DNA of 24,823 bases from DASPHG01 sp035629775. GTDB taxonomy: Bacteria > Actinomycetota > Thermoleophilia > Solirubrobacterales > Thermoleophilaceae. The position numbers and the translations under genes are program-made. Below are positions 1-10,153 of this stretch, piece after piece. The stretch lies in the NCBI GenBank assembly GCA_035629775.1, contig DASPHG010000052.1:1-24823 (forward strand). The letters are read 5' to 3'. The notes below the pieces were generated by a model. The model saw only the letters and a list, made by a program, of their open reading frames with translations, had not been told where the DNA came from and made no database searches. The stretch's first letter is position 1. Each line of letters begins with the position of its first letter.

Positions 1-1
1 C

Positions 2-2383
<2,382 letters not shown>

Positions 2384-2395
2384 GGGGCGAGGCGT

Positions 2396-3859
2396 ATGGG
2401 CGAGCTGGGCGGCTTCATGAAGATCCACCGCGTGAACGGGCGCAAGCGCCCGATTCCCGAGCGCGTGCGCGACTTCGAGGAGTACGTGTTCCCGGCCGAC
2501 GAGCCCGTCCTGCGCGAGCAGGGCGCGCGCTGCATGGACTGCGGCATCCCGTTCTGCCACAACGGCTGCCCGCTGGGGAACCTGATTCCCGACTGGAACG
2601 ACCTCGTCTACCGCGAGCGCTGGCCGGAGGCGATCCGCGCCCTCCACGCCACGAACAACTTCCCCGAGTTCACCGGCCGCATCTGTCCCGCCCCATGCGA
2701 GGCAGCATGCGTGCTCGACATCAACGACGACCCGGTCACCATCAAGCAGATCGAGCAGTCGATCATCGACCGCGCGTGGGAGGAGGGCTGGGTCAAGCCG
2801 CAGCCGCCGGCCACGCGCAGCGACAAGACCGTCGCCGTGGTCGGCTCCGGGCCCGCCGGGATGGCGGCGGCGCAGGAGCTCAACCGCTTCGGCCACACGG
2901 TCACGCTGTTCGAGCGCAACACGCACGCCGGCGGGCTGCTCCGGTTCGGCGTTCCTGACTTCAAGCTCGAGAAGTGGATCGTCCAGCGGCGCGTCGACCA
3001 GATGATCGAGGAGGGCGTCGACGTCCGCTGCGGCGTCGACGTCGGCGCGGACGTGACCGGCGACCAGCTGCGCGAGCAGTTCGACGCGGTCGTGCTCGCG
3101 ATCGGCTCGACGATCCCGCGCGACCTGCCGGTGCCGGGACGCGAGTTCGACGGCGTCCACTTCGCGATGGAGTACCTCGAGCTGCGCAACCGCTGGGTCG
3201 GCGGCGAGTACCGCGAGGGCACCCCGATCACGGCCGCCGACAAGCACGTCGTCATCATCGGCGGCGGCGACACCGGCGCAGACTGCCTGGGGAACTCGCA
3301 CCGCGAGGGGCCGAAGTCGGTGACACAGCTCGAGCTCCTGCCGCAGCCGCCCGACACGCGCCCGGAGGACCTGACCCCGTGGCCGCAGTGGCCGCTGATC
3401 ATGCGCACATCAGGCGCGCACGAGGAGGGCGGCGATCGCGAGTTCAGCGTGATGACGACGCATTTCGAGGGCGAGGACGGGCGCGTCAAGCGCCTGCACG
3501 GCCACCACGTGGACGCGCCCCCGTCGTTCGAGAAGATCGACGGCTCCGAGTTCTCGATCGACTGCGACCTGGCGCTGCTGGCGATGGGCTTCCTGCACCC
3601 TCAACACGAAGGGGTCGTGGAGCAGCTCGGCGTGCAGTTCGACGGGCGGGGCAACGTGGACGCCCCCGAGCCCGACTACATGAGCTCGGTGCCCGGAGTA
3701 TTCGCCGCCGGTGACGCGCGACGCGGCCAGTCGCTGATCGTGTGGGGGATCAACGAGGGCCGCCAATGCGCCCGGGCGGTCGACCGCTGGCTCCACGGGA
3801 TCGGGCAGGAGGCCGAGGGCGCGGACCTGGTGGACCTTCTCGCGGCGGCGAACCGCTGA
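2396..3859 (+). CDS. gltD: Glutamate synthase (NADPH) small subunit
   Basis: This 487-residue protein feeds electrons from NADPH through FAD and Fe-S clusters to the large subunit. Cysteines 46, 49, 54 and 58 (CMDCGIPFCHNGC) and 97, 101 and 105 (CPAPCEAAC) form the N-terminal cluster-binding region. A dinucleotide-binding GxGxxG for FAD lies at about 150-155, and a second one (IIGGGDTGAD) for NADPH at about 287-296. The ATG at 2396 is chosen because MGELGGF matches the usual GltD N-terminus (MGxxxGF) and a purine-rich GGGGCGAGG sits just upstream; an internal ATG at 2417 is less likely. It lies 12 nt after gltB, so the two are very likely cotranscribed and cotranslated as a stoichiometric complex. 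Length is normal for the family. Confidence 0.97.
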   Translation: MGELGGFMKIHRVNGRKRPIPERVRDFEEYVFPADEPVLREQGARCMDCGIPFCHNGCPLGNLIPDWNDLVYRERWPEAIRALHATNNFPEFTGRICPAPCEAACVLDINDDPVTIKQIEQSIIDRAWEEGWVKPQPPATRSDKTVAVVGSGPAGMAAAQELNRFGHTVTLFERNTHAGGLLRFGVPDFKLEKWIVQRRVDQMIEEGVDVRCGVDVGADVTGDQLREQFDAVVLAIGSTIPRDLPVPGREFDGVHFAMEYLELRNRWVGGEYREGTPITAADKHVVIIGGGDTGADCLGNSHREGPKSVTQLELLPQPPDTRPEDLTPWPQWPLIMRTSGAHEEGGDREFSVMTTHFEGEDGRVKRLHGHHVDAPPSFEKIDGSEFSIDCDLALLAMGFLHPQHEGVVEQLGVQFDGRGNVDAPEPDYMSSVPGVFAAGDARRGQSLIVWGINEGRQCARAVDRWLHGIGQEAEGADLVDLLAAANR

Positions 3860-4599
3860 CCGGCTCCTACTCGTACCTCCACGTACTGAGCGACGAGGAC
3901 GTCGCGATCGTCCGGATCGACCGGCCGCCGGCGAACGCGATGGACCTCGCTCTGCTCGAGGAGGGCGGGCGGCTCGCGGAGGAGCTGGCCGCGGACCCGC
4001 CCACGGCCGTCGTGCTGACAGGGCGCGAGGGGTTCTTCTCGGCGGGCGCCGACCTGAAACTCGCCCCGACGCTCGACGCCGCCGGCCAGCGCGCGATGGT
4101 GGAGGGGATCAATCGGATCTTCGCGGGCTGGTACGCCTTCCCGCGCCCGGTCGTGGCGGCGGTCAACGGGCACGCGATCGCGGGCGGGTTGATCCTCGCG
4201 CTGTGTGCCGACTACCGGGTGGGCTCCGTCGAGGGCAAGTACGGGGTCACCGAGCTGAAGGCCGGACTCCCGTATCCGGCGGTCGCGATGGCGGTGGTGC
4301 GCGCCGAGCTGCACGCTCCCGCCGCTCGGCGGCTCGTGCTCGGCGCCGATCTCGTCAGCGCCCAGATCGCCCTCGAGGCGGGTGCGTTCGACGAGGTCGC
4401 CGAGCCGGACGACGTGCTCCACCGGGCGACGGAGGTGGCGCGCGGGCTGGCGGCGCTTCCCGCCGAGGCCTACGCGAAGGTGAAGGCGCAGCTGCGCGGA
4501 CCGATCCTCGAGGCGGCGCTGGCGCAGCCCGATCCGCTGCTCGAGGGATGGGCGGGGGCGGAGACCGCCGATGCGGCGGCGAGCATCCTGCGGCCGTGA
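3766..4599 (+). CDS. Enoyl-CoA hydratase/isomerase (crotonase) family protein, start uncertain
   Basis: The crotonase fold is clear: oxyanion-hole motifs FSAGADL (about 91-97 from the ATG at 3766) and GHAIAGG (about 135-141), then a typical C-terminal helical part. The 5' end is unresolved. ATG 3766 has GAGGGC 5 nt upstream but would overlap gltD by 94 nt, and the extra N-terminus is a low-complexity R/G/P run that looks like a shadow translation. The conserved domain really begins near nt 3870, where the only near-start is a CTG at 3856 overlapping the gltD stop. GTG 3742 and ATG 3940 are further options. One acidic residue (TELKAGLP) sits near the first catalytic Glu position; the second position, normally Glu in true hydratases, appears to be Arg in ARRLVLG. 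Hydratase activity is therefore doubtful and the substrate is unknown. Confidence 0.85.
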   Translation: MRPGGRPLAPRDRAGGRGRGPGGPSRGGEPLTGSYSYLHVLSDEDVAIVRIDRPPANAMDLALLEEGGRLAEELAADPPTAVVLTGREGFFSAGADLKLAPTLDAAGQRAMVEGINRIFAGWYAFPRPVVAAVNGHAIAGGLILALCADYRVGSVEGKYGVTELKAGLPYPAVAMAVVRAELHAPAARRLVLGADLVSAQIALEAGAFDEVAEPDDVLHRATEVARGLAALPAEAYAKVKAQLRGPILEAALAQPDPLLEGWAGAETADAAASILRP

Positions 4600-5015
4600 G
4601 CGTCCAGCTCGTACGTCGTGCCTCGGCCCTCATCAGCGGTGACGGCGAGGTCTCGGACGCGGAGCTCGCCGAGATCTTCACGCCGGACGTCGTGCTCGAC
4701 CTGAGCGTCCGGATCTTCAATCCGAAGGTGTACACGGGCTACGAGGGGCTCCGCGAGTTCTACGCCGAGAGCCGGGAGATCTGGGAGAGCGTCGACCTCA
4801 CCATTCGCGAGGTCATCGAGGAGGGGGAGCGCTACGCCGTGCTCGCCGACGCCCGCTCGCGCGCGCGGGGCAGCGGCATCGAGGTGGCGGCCGGGGTCAC
4901 CGGCGTCTACACGGCCTCGGGCGACCGCCTCAGCCAATACCGGCTGCTCCACCCGACCGAGGCCGACCGCGACCTGGCGCTGGCCGAGATTCGCGCTCAG
5001 TCGTCCGGGATGTAG
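4596..5015 (+). CDS. SnoaL-like / NTF2-fold protein
   Basis: A 139-residue protein with the size and pattern of the SnoaL-like NTF2 superfamily: an N-terminal helix, then FTPDVVLDLSVRIFNP, a YxGxxGLREFYAE helix, and beta strands with alternating hydrophobic residues (RYAVLADARSRARGSG; GVTGVYTASGDRLSQYR). The GTG start at 4596 overlaps the upstream TGA in a GTGA arrangement, which indicates translational coupling to the crotonase gene. Members of this fold bind small hydrophobic ligands or act as cyclases and isomerases; nothing in the sequence fixes a substrate. It is the last gene of the gltBD operon as far as can be seen. There are no signal peptide or membrane segments. Confidence 0.85.
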   Translation: MSVQLVRRASALISGDGEVSDAELAEIFTPDVVLDLSVRIFNPKVYTGYEGLREFYAESREIWESVDLTIREVIEEGERYAVLADARSRARGSGIEVAAGVTGVYTASGDRLSQYRLLHPTEADRDLALAEIRAQSSGM

Positions 5016-5025
5016 GTGATTTCGA

Positions 5026-5046
5026 GACCACGAGATCGAGGTGGTC
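5026..5046 (+). terminator. Possible stem-loop after the gltBD-crotonase-SnoaL operon
   Basis: GACCAC at 5026-5031 pairs with GTGGTC at 5041-5046 across a 9-nt loop, 10 nt after the SnoaL stop. There is no T-tract, so a terminator role is only a possibility. Confidence 0.25.
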
Positions 5047-5066
5047 CACGAGCGCCCGCATGTGGC

Positions 5067-5079
5067 TAGCGTAGGCACG
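5067..5079 (+). promoter_or_regulatory. Putative -10 element giving a leaderless amine oxidase mRNA
   Basis: TAGCGT at 5067-5072 is followed by 6 nt and then the GTG start at 5079. That spacing puts the expected transcription start at or next to the start codon. No clear -35 is seen. Confidence 0.45.
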
Positions 5080-6581
5080 TGACCGCGCGGGTGACACGCA
5101 GGTCGTTGATCGGCGGTGCCGCGGCTGCCGGCGTGGCCGCGGCAACTCCCCACTCGGCCGCGGCGAGGAAGCGGCGCCCGCGGCGCAAGAACGCGACGGT
5201 CGCGGTCGTCGGTGCCGGCTTTGCCGGGCTCACCGCCGCGCGGGAGCTCGTGCGCGCAGGCGTGAAGGACGTAGTGGTCCTCGAGGCGCGCAACCGCGTC
5301 GGCGGGCGCACATGGACACGGCGGCTCGGCGGCGTGGACTACGACGTAGGTGGCCAGTGGCTGAAGACCGAGCCGTCGCAGTTCGGGTGGGCGCAGGAGC
5401 GGATCACGAAGCTCGCCGCCGACGTGGGCGTCGACACCTTCAAGACCTACAACGAGGGCCAGAACGTCTATTGGGCCGACGGCCAGCTCCGCCGCTACGA
5501 CTCGAGCGGGCCGCTGGGCCCGATCCCGCCGGACCCGACCGGTGTCCCGGACGCCGCGAAAGCGCTGCTCCAGATCAACGAGATGGCGAGCCAGGTGCCG
5601 CTCGAGACCCCGTGGACGGCGCCGCGGGCTGCCGAGTGGGACGGCCAGACGTTCGAGACCTGGAAGCAGGAGAACGCCGTGACCCCGAACGGCAGGGCCC
5701 TGCTCGACCTCGCGATCGAGGCCGTCTGGTCGGCGCAGGCGCGCGACGTCTCGCTCCTGCACGTCCTCTGGTACACGCACAACGGCGACACGATCGACAA
5801 CCTCGTCAACACCGAGGGCGGGGCGCAGGACAGCCGCTTCGTCGGCGGTGCGTCAGCGGTCTCGCGCCGCCTCGCGCGGCGCCTCGGCAGGCGAGTGGTC
5901 CTGCGGTCGCCCGTGCGCCGGATCGTCCTGAAGGGGAACAAGGTGCGCGTCGAGTCCGACCGCGTAACGGTCGTGGCGGATCATGTGGTCATCGCCGTCC
6001 CGCCCGCCATCGCGGCGCGGATCGAGCACCGCCCCGCACTTCCGGCCCTGCGGGCACAGCTCGAGCAGCGGGTGCCCATGGGCAACGTGATCAAGTGCCA
6101 GGCGCGCTACCCGAAGGCCTTCTGGCGCGAGGACGGCCTCACCGGCCAGGCCACGAGCCTCGAGGGGCCGGTGAAGATCACCTTCGACAACTCGCCGCCG
6201 AGCGGGACACCCGGCGTGATGCTGGGGTTCATCGAGGGGACCGAGGGCCGGGTCTGGGGTGAGCGCCCGGCGGCGAAGCGCAAGCAGGCCGTGCTCGACT
6301 CGTTCGCGCGCTACTTCGGGGACGCCGCGCTCGAGCCGGAGTTCTACGTGGAGAAGAGCTGGGCAGCGGACCCCTGGGCGGGCGGGTGCTACACGGGCTA
6401 CACGCCGCCCGGCGTCCTGCTCGACTACGGGACTGCCCTGCGCGAGCCGGTCGGCCGCATCCACTGGGCGGGCACGGAGACGGCGACCCGCTGGTCCGGC
6501 TACATCGACGGTGCGGTCCAGTCGGGCGAGCGCGTCGCCACCGAGCTGCTGGAAGCGCTGGCTAGGGACCCAGCTCGGTGA
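5079..6581 (+). CDS. Tat-exported flavin monoamine oxidase
   Basis: This 500-residue flavin-dependent oxidase would convert amines to aldehydes with release of ammonia and H2O2, outside the cytoplasmic membrane. The N-terminus has a twin-arginine signal (TRRSLIGGAAAAG, residues 6-18). The FAD-binding Rossmann motif VAVVGAGFAGLTAA is at about 42-55, and RVGGRTW follows. The C-terminal half closely resembles mammalian MAO A/B: Lys339 in VIKCQARYP, Cys437 in AGGCYTGYTPPG (the MAO covalent 8-alpha-S-cysteinyl FAD site), and GTETATRWSGY with Tyr475. Tyr438 and Tyr475 would form the aromatic cage. The GTG at 5079 fits both the signal peptide and the -10 spacing. Its 3' end overlaps the convergent acylase gene by 20 nt. 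The substrate amine is not predictable. Confidence 0.93.
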   Translation: MTARVTRRSLIGGAAAAGVAAATPHSAAARKRRPRRKNATVAVVGAGFAGLTAARELVRAGVKDVVVLEARNRVGGRTWTRRLGGVDYDVGGQWLKTEPSQFGWAQERITKLAADVGVDTFKTYNEGQNVYWADGQLRRYDSSGPLGPIPPDPTGVPDAAKALLQINEMASQVPLETPWTAPRAAEWDGQTFETWKQENAVTPNGRALLDLAIEAVWSAQARDVSLLHVLWYTHNGDTIDNLVNTEGGAQDSRFVGGASAVSRRLARRLGRRVVLRSPVRRIVLKGNKVRVESDRVTVVADHVVIAVPPAIAARIEHRPALPALRAQLEQRVPMGNVIKCQARYPKAFWREDGLTGQATSLEGPVKITFDNSPPSGTPGVMLGFIEGTEGRVWGERPAAKRKQAVLDSFARYFGDAALEPEFYVEKSWAADPWAGGCYTGYTPPGVLLDYGTALREPVGRIHWAGTETATRWSGYIDGAVQSGERVATELLEALARDPAR

Positions 6582-8931
6582 GCTCGGTCCAGGTGCCGCG
6601 GTCGAAGAACGGGAAGGGCTCCGGGATCCCGCCGGCGCCCTCGGACCCGGTCGAGTACGTGGGCCGGTCGGTCTTCCAGGCCTCCGGGTCCTTCGACCCG
6701 AACTCCTCGTCGAGCATCACCATTGCGTCGGCGGCGGCCCGGCGGTAGCCGCCCCGGCCGAGCGTGCGCAGGCCGAAGGCCTCGAGGGTCGAGCACTCCT
6801 GGAGATGCGATCCGCCGGCGCCATGGCCCAGGCGCCCGACCCCCTCGGGGTAGCGCGCCGTGGCGACCTCGCGCGCAGCGGCGCAGAACGCGTCCCACGC
6901 CGCGACGCCCGGCGGCACCTTGCCCGCGGAGTCGGTCGTCGCGTAGTCGCCGTTCCAGGCTCGGATCGCGTCGAACACGACCTTCGCGTCGCCCTTCGCG
7001 CCCTTCGCCGCGCGGCGCAGCTTGCGCCCGGCCAGCACGCGCTGCTGGGCGTGCGTGCCGCTGATGCGGTCGATCTCCGTCAGGGCTTCGAAGCTGGGCT
7101 TGCGGACGAACCGCTTCACGACGCGCGCCAGGTACTTGCCGCGATGGAAGCCGCCGATCGTGCGCTCCTTCGCGGGTCCGTCGCCGTTCGTCGACCCGAA
7201 TGAGGGCGGGTTGTTCCAGTTGGCCAGCCAGCCCTGCTCGGGGTTGATCACCTGCGGCCGCTGGCGCGGCTTCAGGAGGCCGGCCCATTCGGCGCCGCCC
7301 GTCCCGGGGAAGGGCAGCCGCTCGTCCCAGCGCTTCGAGCGCAGCGGGAGGAGCCCCGGGTTCCAGAAGCCGATGTTGCCCAGGTCGTCGGCCGCCATCA
7401 GGTTCTCGTTCCAGGTGAGTTGGTCGGCGGCGACGTCCACCTCCTGGATCGAGCCGGCGCGGTTGATCCTGTCGAGGCCGACGATCGTCCCGACCTCGCG
7501 GCCCCAGATCGCGTAGCGGCGGGCGTACGCGATCCCCTCGCCCGCGATGACCTCCTGGACCGGCCCGTGGAGGGTCCGGCAGATCCGCTCTACGTGTGTG
7601 CCGCTGCTCGTGTCGGGCAGCTCGAGGTCCAGGAGCGCGAGGAAGTCGGTCGGGGGCGGCCGGTAGCTGAACTCCTCGTCGCGGCACTGCATCGTCCGCG
7701 TCTCACCGCGGAAGCGATAGCCCTCGTCGCCGACGAGCTGCTCGGCGTACAGGTCGTCCTCGTCGCCCAGCCCGCTCGTGACGCCCCAGGCGACGTCCTC
7801 GTTGTGGCCGATGCCCATGACCGGCACGCCGGCGGCGGTGACGCCGCGGACGTCAAGCGTGGGGGAGTGGAGCTCCAGCTCGACGAGGCGCTCCGGGATG
7901 TTGAACCCGAGCTGCGGGCCGGTCAGGAGCCAGGCTCGCTTGCCCTTCCGGATCGCCCACATCTTCGAGCCGCCGAGGTCGGGCACGAAGCGGTCCGCCA
8001 GGCCGGAGCCGGCCGCCTCGGCCTCCTCGCTCGGCAAAGGAAGGCCGCGCGCGTACTTCGCCGACCGCTTGAACGCGCGCCGCTCCTGCTTGCGCGTCCG
8101 GCCCGGGCGCGACGGGAAGAGCCCCTCGGAGCGCGGGACCGTCCCCCACTGGCCCGGCGTGCGCAGCGGGAACACCCTGTCGAACGCCTTCGCGCCGACG
8201 GCCTGGAACCCCTCGAGGTTCGCCAACTCCTCGCCGTCGTCGCTCGGCGTGGTCCGGGCCAGGAAGACGCCGATTGCCGCCATCTCGTGGACCTGGAGCG
8301 GCTCCGGGGCCGCCCCGAGCGCCGCGAACTCGGCGGGCAGCTTGCTGGGGTCGGTCGTCACCTCGTCGATCCACGCGTTCACGCCGTCGGCGTAGGCCTG
8401 CCACCGGCTCCGCAGGTCGCCGGGGAGGGCCTCGATCATCTGCATGCGCTCGGCCTCGGTGTAGTAGTCGCGCCGGGCGACGATGTCGTCCTCGAGCGCG
8501 CCCCGACCGAGGATCTCCGCCAGCGTGCCGGTCGTCGCGCGCCTGAAGGCCTCGATCTGGAAGAGGCGGTCCTGGGCCACCGCGTAGCCCGCGCCCCACC
8601 ACATGTCGGCCTCGGTGTCGCCGTAGATGCTCGGCACGCCGTACGCGTCGCGGACGATCCGCACGCCGGCCCTCGGCGTCTGCTCGGCGCCCGACCCGCC
8701 CAGCATCGCGTCCTTGTAGTCGAAGCTCGTGAACAGACCGATCTGGTCGGTGAGGTGGGGATCGCACGGCGCGACGCCCGAGTGGCCCTCCTGCGTCGTG
8801 GCCGCCAGGCAGGGCACGGATATGAACCCGCTCTGCCCGGGTGGCATCACGCTCTCGGCGCGCCTCACCTCGGCCGCCGCGGGCGCCGCCAGCACCAGGA
8901 GGCACGCGGCTGTTGCAAGAGCTCTCCCCAT
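6562..8931 (-). CDS. Secreted penicillin acylase family Ntn-hydrolase
   Basis: A 789-residue amidase precursor of the penicillin/AHL acylase family, expected to self-cleave into two chains. The frame stays open upstream to 9075, but the ATG at 8931 is chosen because it starts a clean signal peptide (MGRALATAACLLVLAAPAAA), avoids overlap with the divergent sigma gene, and sits 8 nt after a TACGCT -10. The alpha chain contains RDAYGVPSIYGDTEADMWWG, typical of the family. The likely N-terminal nucleophile of the beta chain is Ser322 in GGSKMWAI (codon at 7966-7968); the common form is SNxW, so Lys at the second position is unusual. NWNNPP and VMGIGHNEDVAWG are the family active-site motifs. Acyl substrate is unknown: quorum-signal, beta-lactam and other amides are all possible. 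Confidence 0.92.
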   Translation of the reverse strand: MGRALATAACLLVLAAPAAAEVRRAESVMPPGQSGFISVPCLAATTQEGHSGVAPCDPHLTDQIGLFTSFDYKDAMLGGSGAEQTPRAGVRIVRDAYGVPSIYGDTEADMWWGAGYAVAQDRLFQIEAFRRATTGTLAEILGRGALEDDIVARRDYYTEAERMQMIEALPGDLRSRWQAYADGVNAWIDEVTTDPSKLPAEFAALGAAPEPLQVHEMAAIGVFLARTTPSDDGEELANLEGFQAVGAKAFDRVFPLRTPGQWGTVPRSEGLFPSRPGRTRKQERRAFKRSAKYARGLPLPSEEAEAAGSGLADRFVPDLGGSKMWAIRKGKRAWLLTGPQLGFNIPERLVELELHSPTLDVRGVTAAGVPVMGIGHNEDVAWGVTSGLGDEDDLYAEQLVGDEGYRFRGETRTMQCRDEEFSYRPPPTDFLALLDLELPDTSSGTHVERICRTLHGPVQEVIAGEGIAYARRYAIWGREVGTIVGLDRINRAGSIQEVDVAADQLTWNENLMAADDLGNIGFWNPGLLPLRSKRWDERLPFPGTGGAEWAGLLKPRQRPQVINPEQGWLANWNNPPSFGSTNGDGPAKERTIGGFHRGKYLARVVKRFVRKPSFEALTEIDRISGTHAQQRVLAGRKLRRAAKGAKGDAKVVFDAIRAWNGDYATTDSAGKVPPGVAAWDAFCAAAREVATARYPEGVGRLGHGAGGSHLQECSTLEAFGLRTLGRGGYRRAAADAMVMLDEEFGSKDPEAWKTDRPTYSTGSEGAGGIPEPFPFFDRGTWTELTELGP

Positions 8932-8939
8932 CCGGGCGA

Positions 8940-8945
8940 AGCGTA
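8940..8945 (-). promoter_or_regulatory. Putative -10 of the acylase gene
   Basis: Read on the minus strand, TACGCT ends 8 nt before the ATG at 8931, again a leaderless spacing. The 116-nt divergent region shared with the sigma gene contains no other feature I can support. Confidence 0.4.
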
Positions 8946-9004
8946 GAGCCAGCAATTTCCGGATGCGGCAGGTCCGCGCAGCCGCGCCAGACGCGTTCCA
9001 GGGC

Positions 9005-9032
9005 TTGCGCGAGTTAGCGCTGTGCCTATCCT
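9005..9032 (+). promoter_or_regulatory. Putative sigma-gene promoter
   Basis: TTGCGC (9005-9010), a 16-nt spacer and TATCCT (9027-9032) form the best -35/-10 pair in the window. The expected start would leave a leader of about 8 nt before the ATG at 9048. Confidence 0.5.
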
Positions 9033-9047
9033 GGGGACTCAGCGTCC

Positions 9048-10094
9048 ATGGCCGTCTTTCAAGGACATCCGACACTCCTTGCGCTACTCCAGAAGGGAGA
9101 GGACGACGGCACCCTCGAATTCGGCGAGGTCGCCGCTGCCGTCGAGGAGCTCGAACTCGAGGAGGGAGCGCTCGACGCTTTCTACGCCGAGGCCGAGCGA
9201 CGGGGCATTGAGGTGCTCGACGCAGCGCGCCGCACCGACGAGCCCTCCGCCGCCCAGCACGCCGCCGCGATCGCCGAGGCCACGAGTGATTCGCTCCAGC
9301 TCTTCCTGCGCGACATCTCGCAGCGGCCGCTCCTGACGGCGGTCGAGGAGATCGAGCTGGCGAAGCGCATCGAGCGCGGCGACCAGCGGGCCAAGGACCG
9401 GATGATCGAGTCCAACCTGCGGCTCGTCGTCTCGAACGCGAAGCGCTACCGGGGCCTCGGGCTACCGTTCCTCGACCTGATCCAGGAGGGCATCCTCGGG
9501 CTCATCCGCGCTGTCGAGAAGTTCGACTACCGGCGCGGGTTCAAGTTCTCGACGTACGCGACCTGGTGGATCCGCCAGGCGATGCAGCGCGGCCTCCAGC
9601 ACCATTCCCGCACGGTGCGGCTGCCGGTGCACATCGCCCAGGAGCTCACGCGCGTCCGCACCGCCGAGCGGCGGCTGGCCGCCGAGCTCGGGCGCGACCC
9701 GACGCTCGAGGAGCTCTCCAAGTACGTGGATCTCGAGCCGGAGAAGATCGAGGAGCTTCGCTCGGCCGAGCGCGTGCCCGTCAGCCTGGAGACGCCGGTC
9801 GGCGAGGAGGGCGAGACCGAGCTCGGTTCGCTGATCCCGGCCGATGGCCCCGGCCCGCTCGAGGAGGTCGCGCTCGCGCTCGAGGAGCAGTCGATCCGCC
9901 GCGCGCTCGACGGGCTCGACCCGAGTGCGCGCGAGATCATCGAGCTTCGTTTCGGCATCGGCGGCGGGGACCCGTTGCCGCTGCGCGAGGTCGCGAACCG
10001 CACCGGGCTGTCGCCCGAGGGCGTCCGGAAGCTCGAGCGCCGGGCGCTGCGAAAGCTCGCCGAGGAGCGCGAGCTGCAGGCACTGGCCGCGTAG
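9048..10094 (+). CDS. Primary-like (group 1/2) RNA polymerase sigma-70 factor
   Basis: A 348-residue sigma factor directing RNA polymerase to promoters. The N-terminus (about 1-60) looks like region 1.1. Region 1.2 begins at DSLQLFLRDISQRPLL, regions 2.1-2.4 include DLIQEGILGLIRAVEKFDYR, FKFSTYATWWIRQAM and RTVRLPVHI, region 3 follows, and region 4.2 ends with VRKLERRALRKL. The length and domain set fit RpoD-like or SigB/HrdB-type group 2 factors; it is shorter than most principal sigma factors. Compared from memory with E. coli sigma70, the -10 reading residue T440 is Gln (QAMQ for QAIT), and the -35 helix reads SPEGVRKLE rather than TRERIRQIE. It may therefore be an alternative rather than the principal factor. 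No anti-sigma gene is next to it. Confidence 0.92.
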   Translation: MAVFQGHPTLLALLQKGEDDGTLEFGEVAAAVEELELEEGALDAFYAEAERRGIEVLDAARRTDEPSAAQHAAAIAEATSDSLQLFLRDISQRPLLTAVEEIELAKRIERGDQRAKDRMIESNLRLVVSNAKRYRGLGLPFLDLIQEGILGLIRAVEKFDYRRGFKFSTYATWWIRQAMQRGLQHHSRTVRLPVHIAQELTRVRTAERRLAAELGRDPTLEELSKYVDLEPEKIEELRSAERVPVSLETPVGEEGETELGSLIPADGPGPLEEVALALEEQSIRRALDGLDPSAREIIELRFGIGGGDPLPLREVANRTGLSPEGVRKLERRALRKLAEERELQALAA

Positions 10095-10098
10095 CGGC
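10086..10098 (+). terminator. Small stem-loop at the sigma gene stop
   Basis: GCCGC (10086-10090), loop GTA, GCGGC (10094-10098), followed by GCGTTT. The stem includes part of the stop codon. Short stem and three Ts only, so a weak terminator at best. Confidence 0.25.
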
Positions 10099-10128
10099 GC
10101 GTTTACCCACCTGGCAGACGGGCTACCA

Positions 10129-10142
10129 CCCCTCTGGAGGGG
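10129..10142 (+). promoter_or_regulatory. Stem-loop overlapping a Shine-Dalgarno-like GGAGGGG
   Basis: CCCCT pairs with AGGGG across a 4-nt loop, 11 nt before the ATG at 10154. It would mask GGAGGGG, leaving the nearer AGGGG at 10147-10152 as the ribosome site. It could equally be a remnant terminator from the sigma gene. Confidence 0.3.
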
Positions 10143-10153
10143 CATTCAGGGGT

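Noticed and set aside
7420..8946. 508-residue open frame on the plus strand opposite the acylase gene
   Set aside because: Antisense shadow of a well-supported enzyme; no recognisable domain or ribosome site.
8932..9075. N-terminal extension of the acylase to the ATG at 9075
   Set aside because: It would push the signal peptide 48 residues inward and overlap the start of the divergent sigma gene.
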